From assembly GCA_016785955.1 (NCBI GenBank), contig JAEUWH010000082.1, positions 124,001-188,000 of the forward strand: a stretch of DNA of 64,000 nucleotides. The letters are read 5' to 3'. Made by a program: the position numbers and the translations under genes. The notes beneath the pieces were generated by a model, which worked only from the letters and a program-made list of their open reading frames with translations, was not told the DNA's origin and did not search any database. This document shows positions 7,965-16,260 of the stretch, piece after piece (position 1 is the stretch's first letter; the number at the start of each line of letters is the position of its first letter). This DNA is from Pseudobdellovibrionaceae bacterium. GTDB lineage: Bacteria > Bdellovibrionota > Bdellovibrionia > Bdellovibrionales > Bdellovibrionaceae.

Positions 7965-9274
7965 GGGAACTCCAGCTTTTCAATAACATAGTCTCGATCT
8001 AGTCGTTCAACAATCTGCGACTTCGGCTTTAAAGCGTAAACCCAGTCTGGATATTCATTACGTTCTTCTTTAAAAACATAGATAATTTTTTCCTTGGGAT
8101 CTTTTTCTTTGAGTGTATCAAAAAAATCAAAACGACTCGCGCCGCCTAATTTATAAACAGGAGTTTTGGAAAAATACCATAATGACGAAGAGATCTGATA
8201 GTTAATTCCATAAAGTGGTTTATATTGATCGACTCGATTTTTTTGTTCAGAAAAGAAAAATGGCTCGAAAATTTTTCCATGGGGATAGTAACCAGAAAAC
8301 ATTGAAACGATCAAAGCGAAATTGAAAACAAACAGAACTCCCAAAACCGAGGTTATCATCTTTTTTGAAATATTGAGCGACGCAATAGCAGCAAAAAACA
8401 ACGGGAAAGCCATGAGTGTCCAATTCATTTCCACCGAAGATTTAAAACTAGTTAGAAAGAAAAAACCAAGAACTGTAGCACAGAAGTAGAAAAATGTTTT
8501 CAAGGACTCAATTTTTCGTGCTTTGTGGAAATATAACCCTAACGGTGGCAGCAACATCAAAAACTGTCCGGAAATATACTCCAGAGGCCAAATCCATTTC
8601 CAATTTTCAGATTTCAAGCCGTGACTTAGTTGGAAAGCAAACGATTGAAAGCCATTTTTTATATTCCAAACGATGACGGGAGAGGAAAAAAATAAACCGA
8701 AAACAAATGTAAACACAATGTATTTCCATTGAATAAGCTTCCATTTCTTTTCTAGAGTCAGAAACACGACGGCTCCCAGAAGAAATAAGACAATGTGATA
8801 TTTAGATAAGAACCCTAGTCCAAGAGCGGCTCCTAAACACGCATAGTGGGTCCATTTCGCCTCGTTCAGAATTTTAATAAAGAAGTACAGGCTTAATGGC
8901 CAAAAAAACATCAACGGTAAGTCGGGAGTCATGATGATTGAACCAATACCCAGATAAGGCACCAACATTAAGAAAGCCAAAAATTGATAAAATGCCGTAC
9001 GAGAAATCTTGAGTTCGTCGAAAAGAGCTTTCCAAGTAAACAAAGAAAGATGCAAGAATATCACGGCCGGAAAACGAACGGCATGACCATAAGGTTCAAG
9101 AACATGTCCCAGCCTAAATAACCATGCAATCATTGGTGGATGATCGTAATAGCTAAGTTGCAGGTTATGTGACCAAACCCAGTAGTAAGCTTCATCTGGC
9201 AGGAGTGGCAAATAATAAGAGATCGTCAGTTTTGCTAATAAAGTTAGCCAAAATATACGAAAAAAAAGACTCAC
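7961..9274 (-). CDS. GT39/ArnT-type membrane glycosyltransferase
   Basis: 437 aa with about ten predicted membrane helices. The first periplasmic loop carries the acidic GT39/GT83 motif 'LPDEAYYWVWSHNL' followed by 'SYYDHPPMIAWL', typical of dolichyl- or undecaprenyl-phosphate-sugar-dependent transferases. These enzymes move a sugar from a lipid carrier onto a protein or lipid outside the cytoplasmic membrane. It overlaps the PHP-like gene by 4 bases and shares one base with rodZ upstream. The acceptor is unknown. Confidence 0.85.
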   Translation of the reverse strand: MSLFFRIFWLTLLAKLTISYYLPLLPDEAYYWVWSHNLQLSYYDHPPMIAWLFRLGHVLEPYGHAVRFPAVIFLHLSLFTWKALFDELKISRTAFYQFLAFLMLVPYLGIGSIIMTPDLPLMFFWPLSLYFFIKILNEAKWTHYACLGAALGLGFLSKYHIVLFLLGAVVFLTLEKKWKLIQWKYIVFTFVFGLFFSSPVIVWNIKNGFQSFAFQLSHGLKSENWKWIWPLEYISGQFLMLLPPLGLYFHKARKIESLKTFFYFCATVLGFFFLTSFKSSVEMNWTLMAFPLFFAAIASLNISKKMITSVLGVLFVFNFALIVSMFSGYYPHGKIFEPFFFSEQKNRVDQYKPLYGINYQISSSLWYFSKTPVYKLGGASRFDFFDTLKEKDPKEKIIYVFKEERNEYPDWVYALKPKSQIVERLDRDYVIEKLEFP

Positions 9275-10569
9275 TAAAAGGAAACTCTTTTCGGTTTGCC
9301 TAAATCACCGGGAACACCTAGATTTTTTCCATTTACGATCAGGTTCACGGCGCCACCATTGCTGATGTTCAATTTTACCCCAGAGACCGTCTTGAATGTT
9401 TGAATTTGACTAGGGGACATTCTGATTTTTTCAATTTTACCAGATGACTGAGTCATTTCAATTTCCACAGTTTCAAAGGCTTCGATGACAAGTTCTATAT
9501 TTTTCGGTTTGGCAGGTGCTGCCGTTGTGACCGTATCAACTCCAGGTGCGGGAGGTGTGGCAGTCGTACTTGGGTTGGTTGACGTAGTTGCCGGTTTTTG
9601 ACTTGGGGGTGGTGCTTGTTGCGTGCCTGTCGTATTGGTTAGGGCAGTTGGCGTCGGTGTTACCGCGGGTTTGTTTGTATTTGTTGGAACACCGGCAGTG
9701 ACTGTGGGTTTAGGTAAAACGGTCGTGCCCGGAGGAGCCGCTGGGAGAGAGGGTTTTGTCGCTGGTAAACCAGGATTCAAATTGGTGTTCGGAGTTGTCT
9801 GAACAGTGCTGTCCAGAGGATTCCCTGTGACTGCGTTTGGTGTAGGCAAAGGAGGCGTACTGGTTGGCTTTTGTGTATTACTGGTTATCCCCCCGCCAGG
9901 GCTTCCTAGGGCCGGGGTCGACGGAGTGGTCCCTGCTGTTGGCGCCGGTTTTACATCAGGGGGGGGGAGCATTGTTGGATCGCCTTGTAGTGGTGTTGAT
10001 TTGGTATCTGTAGGAGCTGCCATTGATGCGGGAGTTGGGGCTTGCGGCATTTCCAATTTATTATTTGTTTTCAAATTTTCTTCGGTCTTTGCAACGTCGA
10101 CTTCAGCTTCTTTTTGATATTTCTCGACGATTTTACGAACGGCAATCAAACTAAGAAGAAGAACAAATACAACAATACCAATACCAATATTTTTGAATTC
10201 GAACTTTTCTTTCGTAAATTGTTGGCCAGTATGCCGTTTGATTCCAAGATCATTTTTATTTTCTGAGTCCTCGATGTCGATACTGGTGCCGCGAATTTGG
10301 GGGCCAGAATTCAAACTGATTTGATTTGGCTTGGTGGTACCCATTTCTTCTGAGAATGTTTTAAGAACTTCATTAGGATCTAATTTTAAGAACAAAGCAT
10401 ACGATTGTACAAAACCACGCAAGAAGGTTTTAGCCGGTAGATTGTCTTTATCACCATCTTCAATTTGCTTTAAAATTTTTGGATTTATTTTTAAAGAGAG
10501 TCCGATCTCATGAATGGATAAGCCTTTATCTTCGCGCGCTTTTCTTAAAAATTCTCCAGTTTTTTTCAT
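9274..10569 (-). CDS. rodZ: RodZ-like HTH/membrane cell-shape protein
   Basis: 431 aa. Domain order is as in RodZ. An N-terminal HTH_25 domain (residues about 5-80, 'LRKAREDKGLSIHEIGLSLK', 'LPAKTFLRGFVQSYA') comes first. A single membrane helix lies around residues 127-145. A long Pro/Thr-rich periplasmic linker of about 190 residues follows, then a DUF4115-like C-terminal beta domain. RodZ links MreB to the elongation machinery. The Pro/Thr linker is long but typical in kind. It precedes the GT39 gene and follows a TPR lipoprotein gene by 5 bases. Confidence 0.85.
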   Translation of the reverse strand: MKKTGEFLRKAREDKGLSIHEIGLSLKINPKILKQIEDGDKDNLPAKTFLRGFVQSYALFLKLDPNEVLKTFSEEMGTTKPNQISLNSGPQIRGTSIDIEDSENKNDLGIKRHTGQQFTKEKFEFKNIGIGIVVFVLLLSLIAVRKIVEKYQKEAEVDVAKTEENLKTNNKLEMPQAPTPASMAAPTDTKSTPLQGDPTMLPPPDVKPAPTAGTTPSTPALGSPGGGITSNTQKPTSTPPLPTPNAVTGNPLDSTVQTTPNTNLNPGLPATKPSLPAAPPGTTVLPKPTVTAGVPTNTNKPAVTPTPTALTNTTGTQQAPPPSQKPATTSTNPSTTATPPAPGVDTVTTAAPAKPKNIELVIEAFETVEIEMTQSSGKIEKIRMSPSQIQTFKTVSGVKLNISNGGAVNLIVNGKNLGVPGDLGKPKRVSF

Positions 10570-10574
10570 CGAGA

Positions 10575-11333
10575 TTACCTTTTTATAATATTGAGCATAC
10601 CCTTTGACCGATCGGCAAATTTTCCATGCGGGTATAACTTAATCACTTCTTCAAAACGAGTTATAGATTTTTGCTTTTGGCCCAAGCGATAATACGAAAG
10701 TGCGCTATAGTAGTGAGGCTCATCAATCATTAATTTTTGACAAAATTCGATGGCTTTGTCCAAAGCGTAAATCGATGAGTCATAATTTTGCATTTCAAAA
10801 AAAGAGCGTCCATAGTAGGTATGAGCAAAACAGTTATCTGGTTGGACGTTAATTGCTTTCAAAAAATTGTCTTTCGCGAGATCATATTTTTTTTGATTAA
10901 AAAAATTCAAACCCAAATTGATATAAGCGCGTTCTTGGGCGGGGTAGGTTAAATCATTCGTCACGATTTTCAGCATTTTTTCAGCGTCTTGATAACGACC
11001 AGCTTCGGTGTAAGAGCGTGCTAAGTTATTACGGGCATCGGTGAATTTGGGATCAAGTGCAATCGCTTTTTCAAAATGCTTAATGGCAGTTTGATAACGT
11101 TCCTTCATGAAATAAGTCAGTCCCAGGCTATTTTGAACTGTTGAGTTTTCAGGATCATTACTTTCAGCTAGCAAAAATTCTTTTAAAGCCAACGAATAGT
11201 TTTCATTTTGATAGAGGGCGCTGCCATTGGCAGCATGAAGAATGGCTTTCTCCTGGTTGGCGCGAAATGATGTGCAACCCATCAAGGTTAAAACCAAGAA
11301 AACAACAGCGAATGTACATTTTTTTAGCATCAT
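10575..11333 (-). CDS. PilF/PilW-like TPR lipoprotein
   Basis: 252 aa from the chosen start. The frame is open upstream to 11366, but ATG at 11333 is preferred because it opens a lipoprotein signal (MMLKKCTFAVVFLVLTLMGC, lipobox LMGC). It also removes the overlap with the methyltransferase gene. The rest is five to six TPR units ('NSLGLTYFMKERYQTAIKHF', 'YINLGLNFFNQKKYDLAKD'). This matches PilF/PilW, the outer-membrane lipoprotein that helps assemble the PilQ secretin. No other pilus gene is nearby, so the type IV pilus role is inferred. Confidence 0.8.
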   Translation of the reverse strand: MMLKKCTFAVVFLVLTLMGCTSFRANQEKAILHAANGSALYQNENYSLALKEFLLAESNDPENSTVQNSLGLTYFMKERYQTAIKHFEKAIALDPKFTDARNNLARSYTEAGRYQDAEKMLKIVTNDLTYPAQERAYINLGLNFFNQKKYDLAKDNFLKAINVQPDNCFAHTYYGRSFFEMQNYDSSIYALDKAIEFCQKLMIDEPHYYSALSYYRLGQKQKSITRFEEVIKLYPHGKFADRSKGMLNIIKR

Positions 11334-11340
11334 TTTAAAG

Positions 11341-12507
11341 TTAGTGGGTTGTCGAAGAGCTGTCAATCTTATCGATCGAGAATTCTACCACAGTTTCAAT
11401 ATGTTCGGTCTGGGGGAACATATCTAATGTCTGAACAGATCGCAGTCGAAAAACTAGCCCCCACTTTTGAGCCGTCTCTTTTAAAAGACGAAGGTCGCGA
11501 GCCAAAGTTGTTGGCTCACAACTGACATAAATAACGTTGTTTCTTGGGCTTGAGCCAAGGATCATCATCGCCTTGGCGTCACAACCCGTGCGTGGGGGGT
11601 CGAGTACGATCATATCATGGGAATCAATAGACACAGTTTCCAAATAGTTCTCCACACTCGATATGGTATATCGAGCATTTAGCTTAGATTTGCGGATCTC
11701 TTCTCGGCCGAGCTTAACTAGTCCAGGGTTTAACTCTACACCCCTGCAATCTATGTTTGGTAAGGCCTTGGTCAAGGCGATCAGAAAATTTCCATCGCCA
11801 GAATACAAGTCAAATAATTTAGAATATGATGTGTAAGACACAGCTTTATCCACAACAAGTTTTACCAACACGTCGTTGGCAAACCTGTTTACTTGCGAAA
11901 ATAATGTGGGCTGACCCTTTGAATTCAGATCTCGTGTGTGAAACTGCATGTTTTTATCCAGCAGAAGTTCAATTTTTTCAATACCCGCAGTTATTTTCAA
12001 GCTCGGTAATGCCGAATTAAGAGCCGGCTCGGCGATGAGGCACTGTTTAATTGGAATAATAGAATGTGAATTTCGTTTATGAAAGCCAATTTGATCGTTT
12101 TGAACATGCACTTGAATTCGATTTCTATAATGCCATTCGCTGGGTGAGGCAATGGGATCTAATAGGTTTACATTTTCTGGATTTCCCAAAGCTCTAAGCA
12201 GAGTCTCTTTTACCAGTTGATCTTTTAACTGAACCTGCTGTGGGTAATGAATATGTTGAAAATGACATCCACCACAGTCCGTAAAATAGGGACAAGGTGC
12301 TTGGGTGCGCATACTGCTAGGACGCAGAATTTCGATGATTTCAGCATCGATAAAATTTTTGCTGATCTTGGTCGCTTGGACCTTTAAAACGTCTTGAGGC
12401 GCAGAATAAGGAACGAATACGACTTGTTCGTTAATTCGACCCAGTCCTTTTCCCCGATTTGCCATTTTATCGATGGTAACTTCAAAAATATCGCCGACTT
12501 TATACAT
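11341..12507 (-). CDS. TrmA/RlmD-family RNA m5U methyltransferase
   Basis: 388 aa. An N-terminal TRAM domain (residues 1-60) is followed by the iron-sulfur cysteine set 'CPYFTDCGGC' plus 'KQCLIAEPALN'. The SAM-binding region contains 'LFDLYSGDGNFLIAL', 'IVLDPPRTGC' and the catalytic 'YVSCEPTTLARDL'. This is the architecture of RlmD-type 23S rRNA uracil-5 methyltransferases, but RlmC, RlmD and TrmA cannot be told apart by eye. It is upstream of the TPR lipoprotein gene on the same strand. Confidence 0.9.
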   Translation of the reverse strand: MYKVGDIFEVTIDKMANRGKGLGRINEQVVFVPYSAPQDVLKVQATKISKNFIDAEIIEILRPSSMRTQAPCPYFTDCGGCHFQHIHYPQQVQLKDQLVKETLLRALGNPENVNLLDPIASPSEWHYRNRIQVHVQNDQIGFHKRNSHSIIPIKQCLIAEPALNSALPSLKITAGIEKIELLLDKNMQFHTRDLNSKGQPTLFSQVNRFANDVLVKLVVDKAVSYTSYSKLFDLYSGDGNFLIALTKALPNIDCRGVELNPGLVKLGREEIRKSKLNARYTISSVENYLETVSIDSHDMIVLDPPRTGCDAKAMMILGSSPRNNVIYVSCEPTTLARDLRLLKETAQKWGLVFRLRSVQTLDMFPQTEHIETVVEFSIDKIDSSSTTH

Positions 12508-12586
12508 TTAACACCATAACACCAATTGACCTCGGACTATGGCATACGTTTAGGTCAAGGGCCAGAATATCATTTTAAATAATAAA

Positions 12587-12609
12587 AAAAGAGGCCATTG
12601 GCCTCTTTT
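12587..12609 (-). terminator. intrinsic terminator of ndk
   Basis: A 10-bp stem (AAAAGAGGCC / GGCCTCTTTT) with a 3-base loop is followed on the minus strand by a run of T. It lies about 50 bases beyond the ndk stop and before the methyltransferase start. Confidence 0.85.
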
Positions 12610-12661
12610 CATTTTGAGCTTTTTCACTATCAAGCAATTTTACTTTAGAACCAAACTGAAA

Positions 12662-13087
12662 TTACATATTTGCAAATTCATGCTTATCAAAGAAAATGGC
12701 CAGTTCGCGTTTAGCTGATTCTAAAGAATCAGAACCGTGAACCGCATTCTCACCGATGCTGTCACCATGTTTAGCACGTATGGTGCCTGCATTTGCTTTC
12801 TTAGGATCAGTTGCGCCCATAAGGTCGCGATTTTTTAGAACAGCGCCTTCGCCCGCTAAGCACATCAATACCACCGGACCTGACGTCATAAAGCTAACAA
12901 GTTCACCGAAAAATGGACGTTCTTTATGTTCTGCATAGAACAATTCACATTTTTCTTTAGAAAGAATCGCCAATTTCATGGCAGCAATGCGAAGGCCGTT
13001 ATCTTCAAAATGTTTTACGATATCTCCGATTGCATTTTTTTTAACTGCATTTGGTTTAATGATTGAAAATGTTTTTTCTATTGCCAC
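12662..13087 (-). CDS. ndk: Nucleoside diphosphate kinase
   Basis: 141 aa, standard length. The catalytic histidine is in 'ENAVHGSDS' (His117), and '[10 protein letters not shown]' and '[17 protein letters not shown]' are family hallmarks. The enzyme balances NTP pools by phosphate transfer through the histidine. A clear ribosome-binding site (AAAAGGAGT) precedes the ATG. The gene sits downstream of sucCD, separated by a terminator-like hairpin, so it probably has its own promoter in the 220-base gap. Confidence 0.97.
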   Translation of the reverse strand: MAIEKTFSIIKPNAVKKNAIGDIVKHFEDNGLRIAAMKLAILSKEKCELFYAEHKERPFFGELVSFMTSGPVVLMCLAGEGAVLKNRDLMGATDPKKANAGTIRAKHGDSIGENAVHGSDSLESAKRELAIFFDKHEFANM

Positions 13088-13227
13088 TGTGGACTCCTTT
13101 TTATTTAGTCTACTTTATGTAAGTTCAATTTATTGTAATGTAATCTATTTTTTTTAGCTCAATTTCTCTATTTATGTTTACTTAAGGCTTAACCATTTAA
13201 GTTTTAACTAAAAGAAAAACGCAAAAA

Positions 13228-13254
13228 TAAACCCATCTTTTAAGGATGGGTTTA
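13228..13254 (-). terminator. terminator downstream of sucCD
   Basis: A 10-bp inverted repeat (TAAACCCATC / GATGGGTTTA) with a 7-base loop is followed on the minus strand by TTTTTGCG. A second small palindrome, GGTGTTAGTAACACC, lies at 13275-13289 between it and the sucD stop. Confidence 0.75.
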
Positions 13255-13309
13255 TCAGCTAGGCATTCCATCAAGGTGTTAGTAACACCCTGTCAGAGAT
13301 TTTCAAGTT

Positions 13310-14179
13310 CTATTTTAACATCGATTTAAGAGTTGTACCCAAATCAGCAGGGCTGCGTGAAATTTTACAACCGGCATCTTGTAAAGCCGCGAATTTAGCT
13401 TCCGCCGTGCCTTTACCGCCACTGATAATGGCTCCAGCATGCCCCATACGTTTGCCCGCAGGAGCCGACGCACCGGCAATGAAAGCCGTCACCGGCTTTT
13501 TAAATTCTTTTTTAATGTAGGCGGCCGCTTCTTCTTCCGCCGATCCACCAATTTCACCGATCATGATCACTGCTTCCGTGTCGGGATCTTGGTTAAACAG
13601 TTTTAAGACGTCGATAAAATTAGTGCCGTTAACAGGATCACCACCGATACCTACACATGTCGATTGGCCCAAACTGACTTGTGATAATTGAAATACCGCT
13701 TCGTATGTCAACGTTCCCGAGCGAGACACAACTCCAATTTTTCCTGGTTTATGAATATGGCCAGGCATAATTCCAATTTTACATTGTCCCGGAGTGATTA
13801 CTCCCGGGCAGTTAGGGCCAATCAATCGTGTCCGTTTGCCCTCCATGAATTTTTTTACACGGACCATATCCAAAACAGGGATGCCTTCAGTGATACAGAT
13901 GACCAAATCTAAATCTGCATCCACGGCTTCCATGATGGAATCGGCAGCGAATGGAGGCGGAACGAAAATCATCGAGCAATTGGCGCCCGTTTGTTTTTTT
14001 GCATCCATTACGGTGTTAAAAACAGGAAGGCCAATATGAGAGGTGCCACCTTTACCAGGGGTTACGCCGCCCACCATTTTTGTTCCGTAGGCCGCGCATT
14101 GTTCCGAGTGAAACGTACCCTGAGCGCCCGTGAATCCCTGACAAATAACTCGTGTATCTTTATTAATTAAAATAGACAT
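13310..14179 (-). CDS. sucD: Succinyl-CoA ligase (ADP/GDP-forming) alpha subunit
   Basis: 289 aa. The CoA-binding Rossmann part starts with '[16 protein letters not shown]'. The phosphohistidine loop '[10 protein letters not shown]' gives His247 as the phospho-acceptor. With SucC it converts succinyl-CoA to succinate and makes ATP or GTP in the TCA cycle. The gene follows sucC by 15 bases, the usual sucC-sucD order, in one operon. Confidence 0.97.
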   Translation of the reverse strand: MSILINKDTRVICQGFTGAQGTFHSEQCAAYGTKMVGGVTPGKGGTSHIGLPVFNTVMDAKKQTGANCSMIFVPPPFAADSIMEAVDADLDLVICITEGIPVLDMVRVKKFMEGKRTRLIGPNCPGVITPGQCKIGIMPGHIHKPGKIGVVSRSGTLTYEAVFQLSQVSLGQSTCVGIGGDPVNGTNFIDVLKLFNQDPDTEAVIMIGEIGGSAEEEAAAYIKKEFKKPVTAFIAGASAPAGKRMGHAGAIISGGKGTAEAKFAALQDAGCKISRSPADLGTTLKSMLK

Positions 14180-14194
14180 TTTAAATTTCCTTTC

Positions 14195-15358
14195 CTAGTT
14201 TTTCGCCGCTGCCACAACTTTTTTTGCCGCATCTGTCAGATCATCAGCCGGAATAATATTCAAGCCGCTGTCACGTAAAAGTTTTTTACCTAATTCCACA
14301 TTCGTACCTTCTAAACGAACAACAAGAGGGACTTTAAGTCCTACTTCTTTTGATGCCGCGATCACGCCCTCGGCGATCACGTCACACTTCATGATACCAC
14401 CAAAGATGTTTACCAGGATGGCTTTCACGTTAGGATCTTTAAGAATAATTTTGAATGCCGCTGTTACTTTTTCTTTGTTTGCACCGCCACCCACATCGAG
14501 AAAGTTTGCGGGATAGGCCCCATGCAACTGGATGATATCCAAAGTCGACATAGCCAGCCCTGCGCCATTCACCAGGCAGCCAATGCTGCCGTTTAATTTG
14601 ATAAACGCAAGATCATACTTAGAGGCTTCAATTTCGGTAGGCTCCTCTTCTGATAAGTCCCTAAGTTCAGTCACTTCGGGGTGGCGATAAAGTGCATTAG
14701 AGTCAAAATTCATTTTTGCATCTAAAGCTAAAACATCACCTTCCTTAGTCACAACAAGAGGGTTAATTTCCGCAATTGAACAATCTGTTTGAATGAACGC
14801 TTGATAAAGACCAACAAAGAATTTAGTTGCCTTGCTGACCACATCTGCAGACATGCCAATTTCAAAAGCTAGCCAGCGCGCCTGATAAGCCGCCAAGCCA
14901 ACAGCAGGATCAATTGTCACTTTTTTGATTTTTTCAGGATGCTTATCCGCGACCTCTTCGATATCCATGCCTCCTTCAGAAGAAGCCATCATCGTTACGC
15001 GACCGGTGCCGCGATCAACAAGGCAGGCGACATAATATTCTTTAGCAATATTGCAACCTTGTTCGATAAATACCTTTTGAACAAGCTTACCCTCGGGGCC
15101 GGTTTGGTGGGTCACCAAAGTCATACCAATAATTTTCTGTGATAAAGACTTTACTTCATCTAAAGACTTAGCGATTTTAACACCGCCACCTTTGCCGCGA
15201 CCACCGGCATGAATTTGAGCTTTAACCACCCAAAGTTGACCACCGATTTCTTTTGCAGCCATAACCGCTTCATCAGCCGTGTTGGCAACCTTGCCTTTCA
15301 GCGTGGCGACATTAAATTTGCGCAAGATTTCTTTTGCCTGATACTCATGGATATTCAT
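14195..15358 (-). CDS. sucC: Succinyl-CoA ligase (ADP-forming) beta subunit
   Basis: 387 aa, usual length. The N-terminal ATP-grasp domain starts '[15 protein letters not shown]' and includes '[17 protein letters not shown]'. The C-terminal part contains '[17 protein letters not shown]' and '[15 protein letters not shown]', which mark the CoA-ligase domain. It is the nucleotide-binding partner of SucD and first gene of the pair. The ribosome-binding site is AGGAG before the ATG. Confidence 0.97.
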   Translation of the reverse strand: MNIHEYQAKEILRKFNVATLKGKVANTADEAVMAAKEIGGQLWVVKAQIHAGGRGKGGGVKIAKSLDEVKSLSQKIIGMTLVTHQTGPEGKLVQKVFIEQGCNIAKEYYVACLVDRGTGRVTMMASSEGGMDIEEVADKHPEKIKKVTIDPAVGLAAYQARWLAFEIGMSADVVSKATKFFVGLYQAFIQTDCSIAEINPLVVTKEGDVLALDAKMNFDSNALYRHPEVTELRDLSEEEPTEIEASKYDLAFIKLNGSIGCLVNGAGLAMSTLDIIQLHGAYPANFLDVGGGANKEKVTAAFKIILKDPNVKAILVNIFGGIMKCDVIAEGVIAASKEVGLKVPLVVRLEGTNVELGKKLLRDSGLNIIPADDLTDAAKKVVAAAKN

Positions 15359-15390
15359 TCGTTTTTCACTCCTGTTTGGTCAAACCCGAG

Positions 15391-15436
15391 TTTGACATTT
15401 TTCCTTTGACATTTTTTCTAGTGGAATCGGTAATAT
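15391..15436 (+). promoter_or_regulatory. candidate sigma-70 promoter of the MlaF-like gene, within a direct repeat
   Basis: TTTGACATTTTT occurs twice (15391-15402 and 15405-15416). The second copy gives a consensus -35 TTGACA (15406-15411). TAATAT (15431-15436) lies 19 bases further, or GGTAAT at 17 bases. The repeat of the -35 region may also be an operator or a duplicated promoter half. Confidence 0.4.
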
Positions 15437-15486
15437 ATCTAATCTGAAAATGATAATTCTTACAAGTCAGATTGAGGCGAGTCATA

Positions 15487-16260
15487 GTGAATCCATTGAT
15501 AGAACTCAAGAATCTAAGTGTCCGCTTTGACGATCAGGATGTGTTAACAAATATAGCACTGGCTATTCATCCAGGTGAGAGCTTTGGTTTGGTGGGTCCC
15601 AGCGGACAAGGAAAAACCCTGATTTTAAAGCTGATTGCTGGTCTAGTGGAGCCAACCTCGGGAGAGGTGTTGATCGAAGGCAAAACTTGGGGGCAAAGAA
15701 CAGAAAGTGAAAAATTAGTTTTATTAAAGAAAATGGGTATGCTTTTCCAAAAAAATGCTTTGTTTGATTCTTTGACTTGCCTCGAAAATATCGGATTTGC
15801 TCTTCAAGAGAACACGACTAAAACTGAAAAAGAGATTGTGGAAATCGGGGAGTATTACTTAAACGCCGTGGGTATCAGTCATGCGCGCAATTTGTACCCT
15901 GATGAAATCAGTGGTGGAATGCAAAAACGACTTGGTATTGCCCGCGCACTGGCTTTGGAGCCACAGATTGTTTTGTATGATGATCCTACGGCCGGTCTGG
16001 ATCCGATCACGTCTAAAAAAATTATTGATTTAATTGCGGATTTAAAAAAGAAAAATAACGCCACGATTGTTGTGATTTCAAACGATATGAATCGTACCTA
16101 TCAAATCTCGGATAAGATCGGTATGGTCTATAATGCCGGTTTGATTTTGACGGGTTCAGTAGACGAAACAAAAAAATACCCGCATCCCGCGGTACAACAA
16201 TTTATTAAAGGCGATGTCGAAGGGCCTCTGACGAACCGTCGTCCCGTCGAAGAGTTGTGA
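15487..16260 (+). CDS. orphan MlaF-like ABC transporter ATP-binding protein with altered catalytic residues
   Basis: 257 aa from GTG at 15487, chosen because GAGGCG lies a suitable distance upstream; an in-frame TTG exists at 15472. Walker A is GPSGQGKT (residues 37-44), the Q-loop is Gln88, and the signature is 'ISGGMQKR'. Overall it resembles MlaF of retrograde phospholipid transport. Two catalytic positions differ from the norm: the Walker B glutamate is Asp166 ('LYDDPTAGLDP') and the switch histidine is Asn199 ('VISNDM'). No permease is adjacent; the complete Mla operon lies 3.7 kb away. It may be a weak ATPase or a regulatory paralog. The stop abuts the stop of the convergent large exported protein. 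Confidence 0.85.
   Translation: MNPLIELKNLSVRFDDQDVLTNIALAIHPGESFGLVGPSGQGKTLILKLIAGLVEPTSGEVLIEGKTWGQRTESEKLVLLKKMGMLFQKNALFDSLTCLENIGFALQENTTKTEKEIVEIGEYYLNAVGISHARNLYPDEISGGMQKRLGIARALALEPQIVLYDDPTAGLDPITSKKIIDLIADLKKKNNATIVVISNDMNRTYQISDKIGMVYNAGLILTGSVDETKKYPHPAVQQFIKGDVEGPLTNRRPVEEL

Noticed and set aside
9806-10117. 103-codon plus-strand Gly/Val-rich frame opposite rodZ
   Set aside because: Shadow of the Pro/Thr-rich RodZ linker.
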